A DNA stretch of 17,053 bases from GCA-2737125 sp044336815 (GCA_044336815.1 JBIIOU010000029.1:1-17053), one strand, 5' to 3'; shown: positions 8,053 to 14,954, numbered from the stretch's first letter. The notes: generated from the letters alone by a model not told the origin. Numbers and translations: made by a program.

Positions 8053-10589
8053 ACTCGCTCGCGCCAGCGACTTTACCGCCGGCCGATTTGCCCGGCCTAG
8101 AGCGATCTTGGTCGCGCCTAGTTGATTCCCCCGACCACTCTGGCCGAAGTTACACTTGGCATCTTCTTGACTCACACGCGCAACGCGCTGATAAGAACGC
8201 ACGCTTAACTTTGCTGTGTGTTCATGGCAATCCAACTTGGTCGTATCTGTGGCGAAGATTAGTGGAGCTTGCTCCGCCTGACGTCCGGGTGGTGGCGGTT
8301 GATCAACTTGAGATGGGTTTTTCTGAACGCACCGGGATCACGCGACGTTTGGCAAATCGTATTGCTGACCTAGGCGCACTGAGTGAACAACTTGGTATTA
8401 CCGGGCCGGTAGTAACTGTCGCGCATGACTGGGGTGGCCCCATTTCGCTGGGCTGGGCCCAAAATCACCTAGCGCAGTTGGCGGGTGTGGTCCTCCTCAA
8501 CACCGCGGTTCACCAACCTGCTGGTGCCAGCGCGCCGACGTTGATTCGGCTTGCTCGAAGTGGTCCGTTATTAGATTTTAATACGGTGCGCACAACTGCA
8601 TTCTTACGCGGAACCACAGCATTAAGTGGCTCGAAGATGAGCAAGCAAACCGCAAAGGCTTTCCGGGCGCCTTATGCGTCATCGGCGCGGCGCACCGCGA
8701 TTGGGGCGTTCGTCGCTGACATTCCATTAGAGCCGGGCCATCCAAGCGCTGACACCCTCGATTTGATTGCTTCGAATATGGTCAACTTTGCAGCGGTTCC
8801 GATGTTGTTGCTCTGGGGTCCGGGTGATCCGGTATTTAGTGATCTCTATCTGGGTGACTTAATGGCGCGAGCTCCGCATGCTGATGTGCATCGCTATGAG
8901 GGCGCAAGGCACTTGGTAAGTGAGGATGACGAGCGAGTATTTCCTGATCTACTTCGCTGGATTTCAGGGCTGAAACTCGGCCACCAAGTGGATTCGAGTC
9001 AAGTGACCGCAGCGGAACCAGATCCTCCACGTCGAACCAGGTTGTGGGATGGGTTGCATGAGAGGGCTGAACATAACCCAAGTGCCATCGCACTTGTTGA
9101 AATGTCAGGTGCGGGACGCCGCGTTACTTGGCGCCGGCTCGCTGACACCGTGGATCAATTGGCCGCTGGCCTGCATGCGCGCGGGGTGAAGCCCGGTGAT
9201 CGAGTATCACTGCTCATCCCACCGGGGGCCGACTTAATAGCGACGGTCTATGCATGCTGGCGCATTGGTGCATGTGTCGTCATTGCGGATGCCGGGTTAG
9301 GGGTTAAGGGGATGCGGCGGGCACTTCGCGGTGCAGCACCTGATCACGTGATAGCAATCACGCCGGGCCTCGCACTGGCACGTACTGTGCGCATCCGCGG
9401 CCTGCGATGCTCGGTAAAAAGTCTGACTGAGATAGCGAAAGTTAATGCGCCAATGCCACCCGAGCCGTCCGAATCAGTGGACGCAGTGGTGGTGTTCACC
9501 TCTGGGGCTACCGGCCCGGCCAAGGGGGTTGTCTATCGGCAATCGCAGGTGGCTGGCACCCGCGATGTGCTCCGCCAGCATTATGCGATGACTTCGAGTG
9601 ATGCGATCGTTGCCGCATTTGCTCCGTGGGCGGTTTTTGGGCCAACGCTGGGGGTGGCATCGGTACTACCCGATATGGATGTCACCAAGCCGCGGACTTT
9701 GCAAGCTGCGGCACTGGCGGATGCGACTGCTGCGGTCGATGGCACTTTGCTTTGGGCATCACCAGCAGCGCTCACCAATGTGATCGCAACGGCAGGTGAG
9801 CTGTCGCCGAGCCAGCGGCGCGGTTTTGATTCGCTGAGGTTGGTGCTGGCGGCAGGGGCTCCGGTGCCTGTGCAGTTACTACAGAAAATTCAACAGTTGG
9901 TACCGAATGCGGATATTCGGACGCCCTACGGGATGACCGAAGTGCTCCCGGTTAGTGAAGTCAGTCTTCCTGAAATCGTCTTGGCTACTGAAATAAATGG
10001 AGTATTGGTCGGTTCGCCGGTGGGCGGGGTTGAAATCATGATCAGTGCTCTCGACACTGAAGGAAGGGCCGGAGGTCCCCTGACATCGCAGGCTTATGTA
10101 ACCGGTGAAATATGCGTTAAAGCAGGTCACATGCGAGATCGTTATGACCGACTGTGGGCAACAAATGATTTGGCCTCTCGCGACCATGGTTGGCACCGCA
10201 CCGGTGACGTAGGTCATTTGGAAACAAGTGGCAGGCTCTGGGTCGAGGGGCGCATGGCCCACCTGATTGTTACTGCTAGTGGCCCGATCACCCCGGTGGG
10301 GATCGAGCAACGGATTCAGCAATTGCCGTTTGTGCAGTGGGCTGCTGCCGTAGGGATTGGTCCGACCGGCAATCAACAATTAGTTATCGTCATCACCTCA
10401 CCGGAAAACATCGCTCATGGGCTGTTGGATTTTGACCGAGTTCAGCTGGTGCGCGAGCAGGTCCCCGAGGTTGATGTGGCAGCGGTGCTTGTGCGAAACG
10501 AGTTGCCCGTCGATATTCGGCACAATTCGAAAATTGATCGGGCGGAATTGAGTAATTGGGCTGATTCGATATTGGCCGGGCACCGGTAA
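8049..10589 (+). CDS. oleBC: OleBC fusion: beta-lactone decarboxylase joined to beta-lactone synthetase
   Basis: About residues 1-310 are an alpha/beta hydrolase of the haloalkane-dehalogenase type: CVHGNPTW, nucleophile Asp in VAHDWGG (about D127), likely acid Asp in WGPGDPVF (about D260), and His in GARHLVSED (about H288). This is OleB, which decarboxylates beta-lactones to cis-olefins. After a linker of about 25 residues comes an ANL-type AMP-forming domain (about 330-846): P-loop TSGATGPAKG (about 484-493), TPYGMTE (about 625-631), HRTGD (about 716-720), and a C-terminal Lys in HNSKIDR (about K828). This is OleC, which uses ATP to close a 2-alkyl-3-hydroxy acid into a beta-lactone. I choose the GTG at 8049, whose GTGA overlaps the oleA stop; a TTG at 8046 is equally in frame. 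OleBC fusions are known from Actinobacteria. The fusion should channel the lactone to OleB. Confidence 0.94.
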   Translation: MNSLAPATLPPADLPGLERSWSRLVDSPDHSGRSYTWHLLDSHAQRADKNARLTLLCVHGNPTWSYLWRRLVELAPPDVRVVAVDQLEMGFSERTGITRRLANRIADLGALSEQLGITGPVVTVAHDWGGPISLGWAQNHLAQLAGVVLLNTAVHQPAGASAPTLIRLARSGPLLDFNTVRTTAFLRGTTALSGSKMSKQTAKAFRAPYASSARRTAIGAFVADIPLEPGHPSADTLDLIASNMVNFAAVPMLLLWGPGDPVFSDLYLGDLMARAPHADVHRYEGARHLVSEDDERVFPDLLRWISGLKLGHQVDSSQVTAAEPDPPRRTRLWDGLHERAEHNPSAIALVEMSGAGRRVTWRRLADTVDQLAAGLHARGVKPGDRVSLLIPPGADLIATVYACWRIGACVVIADAGLGVKGMRRALRGAAPDHVIAITPGLALARTVRIRGLRCSVKSLTEIAKVNAPMPPEPSESVDAVVVFTSGATGPAKGVVYRQSQVAGTRDVLRQHYAMTSSDAIVAAFAPWAVFGPTLGVASVLPDMDVTKPRTLQAAALADATAAVDGTLLWASPAALTNVIATAGELSPSQRRGFDSLRLVLAAGAPVPVQLLQKIQQLVPNADIRTPYGMTEVLPVSEVSLPEIVLATEINGVLVGSPVGGVEIMISALDTEGRAGGPLTSQAYVTGEICVKAGHMRDRYDRLWATNDLASRDHGWHRTGDVGHLETSGRLWVEGRMAHLIVTASGPITPVGIEQRIQQLPFVQWAAAVGIGPTGNQQLVIVITSPENIAHGLLDFDRVQLVREQVPEVDVAAVLVRNELPVDIRHNSKIDRAELSNWADSILAGHR

Positions 10590-11563
10590 TGCGCGTACTC
10601 GTTACCGGCGCTAGCGGTTTGCTGGGGGCTAGCACCGCACAGGCGGTAGCGAGCCGAGGCCATGAAGTGGTGTTGTTTCAGCGGCGCGCAAGTGGCTTGC
10701 CATATGACGAAGTCAGAGGCGATATCACTGACGTGGATGCACTAACTCGTGCGATGGTTGGAGTTCAAGCCGTGGTGCATCTGGCGGCAAAGGTTTCAAT
10801 CACTGGAGCAGTGGGTGAGTTTGAACGGATAAACGTCGAAGGTACGCGGCTCGCCATTCAAGTGGCAAAGGCTGCGGGCGTTGAACGATTTGTCTATGTT
10901 TCCTCACCGTCAGTGGCGCACTCGGGGGCTCCGATCATGGGCGATGGCGCGCTGCAGGCTGACCCATTGGCGGCACGCGGTGCATATGCCAGAACTAAAG
11001 CAACTGCAGAGCTGCTGGCGCTGGCCAGCGAAAATTCTGACTTTGCCGTAGTTGTTATTCGCCCGCATCTTGTGTGGGGACCAGGTGATGAGCAATTAAT
11101 CGGACGCATTGTCACGCGGGCTCAGGCCGGCAGATTGTTCTTGATCGATAACGGTGTGGCACTTATTGATACGACGTACATCGACAATGCGGCATCGGCG
11201 CTGGTCGCCGCGGTAGAGCGCGCAACTGACCCCATTGTTCGCGGGCGAGCTCTCGTCGTAACAAATGGTGAACCCAGAACAGTTGCAGAACTACTGACCC
11301 GTATTACCCGGGCGGCGGGCTTAGCGGCTCCCGATCGAAGTGTGCCGTTCGCTGCGGCATATGGGGCGGGCCGAATCGCGGAGCGAATTTGGCAGGTGCG
11401 CGACAGTGAGCCACCCCTCACCGGTTTCCTGGCTGAACAACTGGCCACCGCGCATTGGTTCGATCAGCGCCAAACTCGAGCAAGCCTCGATTGGGCACCG
11501 TCGGTGAGTTTGGACGAGGGCTTTCAGCGGCTTACCGACTGGTACCAGCACCCCCATCGCTAA
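10589..11563 (+). CDS. oleD: OleD: NADPH-dependent 2-alkyl-3-ketoacid reductase (extended SDR)
   Basis: This 324-residue protein is an extended short-chain dehydrogenase: the dinucleotide-binding VTGASGLLG (about residues 5-13), GDITDVDAL, HLAAKVS (about 64-70), a Ser in YVSSPSV (about 105/106), and the catalytic Tyr133-x3-Lys137 in AYARTKATAE. The RR at 32-33 is consistent with NADP(H) preference. In the Ole pathway it reduces the OleA keto acid to the hydroxy acid used by OleC. Its ATG overlaps the oleBC stop by one base (TAATG), so translation is probably coupled. Other extended SDRs such as 3-beta-hydroxysteroid dehydrogenase/isomerases look similar; gene context decides for OleD. The operon order is A-BC-D, with the pathway's last two enzymes fused in the middle. 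Confidence 0.92.
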   Translation: MRVLVTGASGLLGASTAQAVASRGHEVVLFQRRASGLPYDEVRGDITDVDALTRAMVGVQAVVHLAAKVSITGAVGEFERINVEGTRLAIQVAKAAGVERFVYVSSPSVAHSGAPIMGDGALQADPLAARGAYARTKATAELLALASENSDFAVVVIRPHLVWGPGDEQLIGRIVTRAQAGRLFLIDNGVALIDTTYIDNAASALVAAVERATDPIVRGRALVVTNGEPRTVAELLTRITRAAGLAAPDRSVPFAAAYGAGRIAERIWQVRDSEPPLTGFLAEQLATAHWFDQRQTRASLDWAPSVSLDEGFQRLTDWYQHPHR

Positions 11564-11598
11564 AAAAGCCGCTCGATCCTTGTACCTGCTGAAACCGT

Positions 11599-11642
11599 AA
11601 AAAAAAGGGCTTCGAGATGACGGAACGAGCAGGTGTAAGCCC
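11599..11642 (-). terminator. Probable Rho-independent terminator, minus strand
   Basis: Read on the minus strand, GGGCTT (11642-11637) and AAGCCC (11612-11607) form a 6-base stem with a 24-base loop, followed directly by eight T (11606-11599). The T run on this strand points to transcription coming from the right, toward oleD. The long loop weakens the call. Confidence 0.4.
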
Positions 11643-11665
11643 CGTAGGTGACGGAACGAGCAGGT
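11618..11665. repeat. 17-base perfect direct repeat, 31-base period
   Basis: TGACGGAACGAGCAGGT occurs at 11618-11634 and again at 11649-11665. Its AGCAGGT end is also the inverted match of ACCTGCT at 11584-11590. No insertion-sequence or integrase gene accompanies it in the window, so its origin is unclear. Confidence 0.6.
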
Positions 11666-11728
11666 CAAGGTGTGTGGGCTCGTTGGTGTGGCGGTGCAGC
11701 CTGTTGGCGCGATTTGCCCTTAATATTG

Positions 11729-11765
11729 AAAAGGCCCCTCGAAGTATGAGTTCGAGGGGCCTTTT
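11729..11765 (+). terminator. Strong, possibly bidirectional terminator downstream of oleD
   Basis: AAAAGGCCCCTCGAA (11729-11743) and TTCGAGGGGCCTTTT (11751-11765) are perfect 15-base inverted repeats around a 7-base loop, with TTTTCTT on the plus side and TTTTC on the minus side. It can end the ole operon, although it lies 166 bases beyond the oleD stop, and it can equally end a transcript coming from the right. Confidence 0.85.
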
Positions 11766-11975
11766 CTTGAGGTCTTCTGTCTTCTGCCCGATTTCTCGGG
11801 GCGCCTTCGGGTGCCGATCCGCTGCGCTCGATCCCCGTTGCCGGTTCACCAGTTGAACTATTCCGACCTCTCACATCGCTTCTTGCAACCAACTCCACCA
11901 GCACGCGGAGTTCCCGGAGGTCAAGCCTTCGGTTCGGCTGTCATTCTTCGATCTGACCTTTGCCTTTCGGCTCAG
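11729..11975 (-). ncRNA. Candidate structured RNA of unknown class (strand uncertain)
   Basis: A run of nested perfect inverted repeats suggests a folded RNA: GAGGTC (11769-11774) with GACCTC (11865-11870) enclosing CCCGA/TCGGG (11787-11800, GAAA loop on the minus strand), GGCGCC/GGTGCC (11800-11815, UUCG loop on the plus strand) and GTTCA/TGAAC (11844-11858). Further right are AACTCC/GGAGTT (11891-11912), AGCC/GGCT (11924-11939) and AGGTC/GACCT (11918-11959). On the minus strand these are followed immediately by the strong terminator, and a weak promoter with an A/T-rich upstream block precedes them. Against the minus strand, one pair in the second hairpin is G-U on plus but A-C on minus. 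I checked for tmRNA, RNase P RNA, 4.5S, 5S and tRNA signatures and saw none. Confidence 0.3.
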
Positions 11976-11982
11976 TGGGTTA

Positions 11983-12011
11983 TTTCTAACAGCATGCAAG
12001 TCAACACGCAA
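11983..12011 (-). promoter_or_regulatory. Possible minus-strand promoter with A/T-rich upstream element
   Basis: On the minus strand TTGCGT and TAGAAA are 17 bases apart, preceded by an A/T-tract block (about 12015-12050) that resembles an UP element. A TTGACT lies inside the spacer. Both boxes are only partial consensus matches, and the call rests mainly on position before the candidate RNA. Confidence 0.22.
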
Positions 12012-12150
12012 GCCAAATTCAAAAATATTTTAAAAATGTTTTTATTTGTTGCACCACGTTTAACATTTGTCACGCCAGCACATCGACCACCAAAGAATGG
12101 GCCGCGATGTTGGATAAATTTTCGCTTGCGACCACTTCCACTGAGTATTT

Positions 12151-12180
12151 TGGTTATGAGTGGTCATGAGTGGTTATGGC
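12151..12180. repeat. Three tandem 10-base repeats
   Basis: TGGTTATGAG, TGGTCATGAG and TGGTTATGGC follow each other without gap. They may reflect slippage in decaying DNA next to the dehydrogenase remnant. Confidence 0.5.
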
Positions 12181-12253
12181 CAAAGCCCCATTACACCAGG
12201 CAGAAAAAAGCTTTATGTAGCAGGGGATATCGGGACTTCGGCTGGGGGCCGTT

Positions 12254-12444
12254 ATGGGAAAGTTGGAAGGCAAAGTAGCCATCGTCACCGGTTACTCACC
12301 TGGCCTGGTCGCATCAGACAGCATGATCTTTGCGCCGAGGGTGCGAAGGTTGTGGTTTTTGATGTACTTGATGAAGAAGGTGCTGCTGTTGCGACACGGA
12401 TTGGTGGCGCGCTTCGGCAGCGAGATTTGACTGAAAAAAACTAG
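12254..12444 (+). pseudogene. Short-chain dehydrogenase remnant, frameshifted and truncated
   Basis: An ATG at 12254 opens MGKLEGKVAIVTGYSPGL, the N-terminus of a classical SDR with its TGxxxG cofactor loop. After GGCCTGG (about 12302-12308) the SDR similarity moves to another frame, giving CAEGAKVVVFDVLDEEGAAVATRIGGA, the next strand-helix-strand of the Rossmann fold. Restoring one G there would rejoin the two parts as GLGR. The frame ends at a TAG (12442-12444) after about 63 residues of a family that is normally around 250 long, and neither the Ser-Tyr-Lys catalytic centre nor the C-terminus is present. It is therefore a 5' remnant, not a functional gene. It lies just upstream of the pirin promoter. 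Confidence 0.75.
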
Positions 12445-12468
12445 ACCAATGAGCTAGCCCGGCGCACC

Positions 12469-12497
12469 TTGCACTTACGGCCCTTTGGGGATATAGT
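12469..12497 (+). promoter_or_regulatory. Promoter of the pirin operon
   Basis: TTGCAC (12469-12474) and TATAGT (12492-12497) are separated by 17 bases, close to the sigma-70-type consensus. Transcription should begin near 12503-12505, giving a leader of about 24 bases. The -10 box overlaps the palindrome at 12494-12511. Confidence 0.6.
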
Positions 12498-12511
12498 TGA
12501 AAACTCAACTA
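12494..12511. promoter_or_regulatory. Palindromic operator over the pirin -10 region
   Basis: TAGTTGA-AAAC-TCAACTA is a perfect inverted repeat of 7-base arms. Its size and AGTTGA/TCAACT arms resemble MarR-family boxes, and its position over the -10 box and start site fits repression. No MarR gene lies in the window, so the regulator is inferred only. Confidence 0.55.
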
Positions 12512-12513
12512 CT

Positions 12514-12521
12514 AAAGGGAG
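12514..12521 (+). promoter_or_regulatory. Ribosome binding site of the pirin gene
   Basis: AAAGGGAG lies 6 bases before the GTG at 12528 and supports that start. Confidence 0.6.
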
Positions 12522-12527
12522 TCTTCC

Positions 12528-13490
12528 GTGCCCGCTGTCACCGTCCCTGATGTTTTGGTGCTTCCGCGCATTGGCGCACCCGATGCCACCGCGGTGCTGC
12601 GTCCGGTGAAACGGGTAGTTACCGCACTGGCAACTTTTGAGGGCGAAGGCTTTCCCGTGCGCCGGCCCTTCCCTGGTCGAATGTCACTTCGCGATTCTGA
12701 CCCGTTCCTACTGCTAGACCAAATGGGAGCTGTCGAATGGGGCGCTGGCGAGCCCAAAGGCACTCCATGGCACCCCCACCGTGGTTTTGAGACCGTCACC
12801 TACATCGTTGATGGAGCCTTCGAGCACCAAGACACCGCGGGTGGGGGTGGCCTCATCTCTGACGGTTCGACCCAGTGGATGACGGCAGGGTCGGGACTGC
12901 TTCATATCGAGACCCCACCTGAAGCTCTGGTTAATTCCGGCGGACTTTTCCACGGTGTGCAACTCTGGGTGAACTTACCTGCTGAACTGAAGATGACAGC
13001 ACCTAGATATCAAGATATTTCAGCGTCCTCCGTGGCATTGGCTGCAAGTCACGACGGCGGCGCGTTGGTACGCGTAATTGCCGGAGAGCTAGGCGGGATT
13101 TCTGGGCCGGGCATCACCTGGACTCCAATTACTTATGCGCATGTAACAGTGCAGCCGGGTGCCAAGGTTTCACTCCCTTGGAACCGAAGCTTTAATGCAA
13201 TGGTCTACGCACTATCAGGTCGCGGATCTGCGGGTGTTGAAAACGTGGCTTTTGGTGAAGGTCAGTTAGTGGATTTCGGTGCAGGTGATGCGATAACTTT
13301 CGCAGCCGATGCCAAACAGGATTCAAAATCCCCGACCCTTGAGGTGTTAATACTCGGCGGCAAGCCCATTGGTGAGCCGATCGCGCACCACGGCCCATTT
13401 GTAATGAACACCAAAGATGAGATCAATACCGCTATCGAAGATTTCCAAGCAGGTAGGATGGGGCAGATTCCGGCGACCGCACGTCGCTAG
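12528..13490 (+). CDS. Pirin family protein (cupin metalloprotein)
   Basis: This 320-residue bicupin matches pirin throughout the N-terminal half: FPGRMSLRDSDPFLLLDQMG, then WHPHRGFETVTYIVDG with metal ligands His82 and His84, and STQWMTAGSGLLHIE with His126 and Glu128. The C-terminal cupin includes ITYAHVTVQPGA and VYALSGRGSAG. Bacterial pirins bind a metal; some act as quercetin 2,3-dioxygenases and others modulate enzymes of central metabolism, so the reaction is open. The length is near the upper end for the family because of about 30 extra N-terminal residues. The gene has a clear promoter and palindromic operator and is followed after 29 bases by the alpha-hydroxy-acid dehydrogenase gene, suggesting one operon with redox or stress control. 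Confidence 0.92.
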   Translation: MPAVTVPDVLVLPRIGAPDATAVLRPVKRVVTALATFEGEGFPVRRPFPGRMSLRDSDPFLLLDQMGAVEWGAGEPKGTPWHPHRGFETVTYIVDGAFEHQDTAGGGGLISDGSTQWMTAGSGLLHIETPPEALVNSGGLFHGVQLWVNLPAELKMTAPRYQDISASSVALAASHDGGALVRVIAGELGGISGPGITWTPITYAHVTVQPGAKVSLPWNRSFNAMVYALSGRGSAGVENVAFGEGQLVDFGAGDAITFAADAKQDSKSPTLEVLILGGKPIGEPIAHHGPFVMNTKDEINTAIEDFQAGRMGQIPATARR

Positions 13491-13519
13491 GTAAATCCGA
13501 TCTTCACGCAGGGGGAGCC

Positions 13520-14740
13520 ATGACCACGCGCCGGTTACCGAAGTGGCATGAGGTTAAGCCCCTACTTGGTACTGAGAACCCATTCACGAATCGACGGGCA
13601 CACGCTCTGGCGCGCGCGGCGAATATCTGGGATCTACGTTCATTAGCAAAGCGACACACGCCAGCTGCGGTATTTGACTACACCGATGGTGCCGCCGGTG
13701 ACGAGTTAGCTCTTACACGGGCTCGTGAGGTATTTGGCCGTTTGGAGTTCGAGCCAAGAGTGTTGCGTGACGTGTCGAACGTTGACACTCGAACTGAAAT
13801 CCTTGGCACCGTAAGCGCATTACCCATGGTGCTGGCCCCCACCGGGTTCACGCGGATGATGCATTACCAAGGTGAGCCGGCGGTGGCGGCGGTGGCCGCT
13901 AGTTCTGGAATTCCCTACTCTCTATCAACTCTTGGCACGACTTCAATTGAAGATTTGGCGCTCGCGGTGCCAACTGCACGCCGATGGTTTCAACTCTACT
14001 TAATGCGTGATCGCAGCCCAAGCCTGGAGTTGTTGGAGCGCGCAGCGGCGAGTGGCTACGACACTTTGATTCTGACTGTCGATGCCCCGGTTGGGGGCTT
14101 ACGACATCGCGATGTGCGAAATGGCCTGACTATCCCACCTAAACTCTCGATTTCAACGTTGGCCAATATGTCGAGGTACCCAGCTTGGTGGTTTAACGTT
14201 TTAACTACGGAGCCACTGGAGTTTGCGACATTTAGGAACACCGAGGGTACGGTTGCGGATCTAATGAATCGTGTTTTTGATCCGTCAGTGACCCCGGCTG
14301 ATGTGAAGTGGGCCCGTGAGGTTTGGGCCGGCAAGATTGTGGTGAAAGGCGTGCAGTCAGTGCAGGATGCGCAAATCCTTGCCGATTTAGGTGTTGATGC
14401 GATTGTGCTTTCGAATCATGGCGGCAGGCAATTGGATAAAGCGCCGGTGCCTTTAGAGCAATTACCGCTGGTGAAAGCCGCCGTCGGAGGGAGCATGTCG
14501 GTATTTATTGATGGCGGAGTGATGTCGGGATCTGATGTGGTTGCCTCTGTCGCATTAGGTGCAGATGCGGTACTTATTGGCCGTGCCTATCTTTATGGAT
14601 TGATGGCTGGAGGGCAGGCTGGCGTACAGCGTGCCGTTGACATCCTGCAACAAGAGATTCGCACAACGATGGCGCTGTTAGGCGCACGCACTGTCAGCGA
14701 GTTAGATTCTGCGAGTGTAAGGGTACGAAGCTCAAATTAG
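13520..14740 (+). CDS. FMN-dependent alpha-hydroxy-acid dehydrogenase (LldD/glycolate-oxidase family)
   Basis: This 406-residue TIM-barrel flavoprotein has the family's landmarks: Tyr54 in VFDYTDGAAGDE, FMN-binding MVLAPTG (about 103-109), QLY (about Y160), TVDAP (about D188), Lys276 in IVVKGV, the catalytic base His300 and Arg303 in LSNHGGRQLD, and the phosphate-binding DGGVMSGSDV and GRAYLYG segments. Members oxidise L-lactate, glycolate, mandelate or similar 2-hydroxy acids to keto acids. A lactate dehydrogenase (quinone-type) is most likely, but the substrate is not certain. The mycofactocin enzyme MftD is a relative, but no other mycofactocin gene is nearby. A GGGGGAG ribosome site at 13511-13517 supports the ATG. 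It is probably cotranscribed with pirin. Confidence 0.9.
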   Translation: MTTRRLPKWHEVKPLLGTENPFTNRRAHALARAANIWDLRSLAKRHTPAAVFDYTDGAAGDELALTRAREVFGRLEFEPRVLRDVSNVDTRTEILGTVSALPMVLAPTGFTRMMHYQGEPAVAAVAASSGIPYSLSTLGTTSIEDLALAVPTARRWFQLYLMRDRSPSLELLERAAASGYDTLILTVDAPVGGLRHRDVRNGLTIPPKLSISTLANMSRYPAWWFNVLTTEPLEFATFRNTEGTVADLMNRVFDPSVTPADVKWAREVWAGKIVVKGVQSVQDAQILADLGVDAIVLSNHGGRQLDKAPVPLEQLPLVKAAVGGSMSVFIDGGVMSGSDVVASVALGADAVLIGRAYLYGLMAGGQAGVQRAVDILQQEIRTTMALLGARTVSELDSASVRVRSSN

Positions 14741-14748
14741 GTGCTGCT

Positions 14749-14952
14749 TTAACTTGACCCGCTCTTGCGCCGGTGCTCGCGCTTGCCTCCAGCTTTACTT
14801 GATTCGTCCTTTACCCCGCCACTGTCGGCATCACGGTCGGCGCCCGAGTGCCCACCCTTCTTGTTCTTAGCCTCAAGCGCTAAGCGAAAGCGCTCCTTTG
14901 GGTCATTTGGGTCGGGAGTCTGGGGGGTCTTGGGTGTCTTCGCGGTTGCCAT
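14749..14952 (-). CDS. DUF5302 family small protein
   Basis: The 67-residue product is very hydrophilic and probably disordered: MATAKTPKTPQTP, then an amphipathic KERFRLALEAKNKK, a Gly/Asp/Ser-rich middle, and the basic ending KREHRRKSGSS. The KxxFRxALExK segment and the (K/R)xxRRKSG ending match the actinobacterial DUF5302 family, whose function is unknown. The gene is convergent with the dehydrogenase, 8 bases apart. The GGAGG on its strand lies 15 bases before the ATG, with a small hairpin between. Confidence 0.78.
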   Translation of the reverse strand: MATAKTPKTPQTPDPNDPKERFRLALEAKNKKGGHSGADRDADSGGVKDESSKAGGKREHRRKSGSS

Positions 14953-14954
14953 GA

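Larger units (their letters stand above)
11564..12253. other. Gene-poor region with terminators, repeats and inverted repeats
   Basis: About 690 bases carry no ORF that I accept as protein-coding. The parts are: an 8-A run and stem at 11599-11642 reading as a minus-strand terminator; a 17-base direct repeat (11618-11665); a perfect GC-rich terminator at 11729-11765; densely packed inverted repeats at 11769-11959; an A/T-rich block at 12015-12055; and a triple 10-base repeat at 12151-12180. Frames through the region give low-complexity Arg/Ser/Pro-rich products typical of non-coding DNA. A short stretch at about 12087-12172 reads KEWAAMLDKFSLATTSTEYFGYEW in one frame before a stop. This looks like a protein remnant, but I cannot name the family. 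Confidence 0.6.

Noticed and set aside
9879..10379. 166-codon open frame on the minus strand inside oleBC
   Set aside because: It is antisense to the well-supported OleC domain, shows no recognisable motif, and its composition is that of a shadow frame.
11618..11665. CRISPR array
   Set aside because: Only two repeat copies of 17 bases with a 14-base spacer, and no cas gene in the window.
11844..11870. tRNA-like 5' half on the minus strand (GGTCGGAATAGTTCAACTGG resembles an acceptor strand plus D-arm)
   Set aside because: No anticodon arm of 5+7+5 form follows, and there is no T-arm GTTCRA segment or matching 3' acceptor strand within 100 bases. The hairpin is better counted as part of the candidate structured RNA.
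11532..11904. Overlapping open frames in the gene-poor region (105, 79 and 79 codons)
   Set aside because: The translations are Arg/Ser/Pro-rich, pass through terminator stems and direct repeats, and resemble no protein family.
12481..12519. RNA hairpin hiding the pirin ribosome site (CCCTTT at 12481-12486 pairing with AAAGGG at 12514-12519)
   Set aside because: The left arm lies upstream of the predicted transcription start (about 12504), so it would not be in the mRNA. A DNA operator explains the palindrome better.
13520..14740. MftD-type mycofactocin enzyme
   Set aside because: MftD belongs to the same flavoprotein family, but the expected neighbours (a short precursor peptide and a radical SAM enzyme) are absent; the adjacent gene is pirin.
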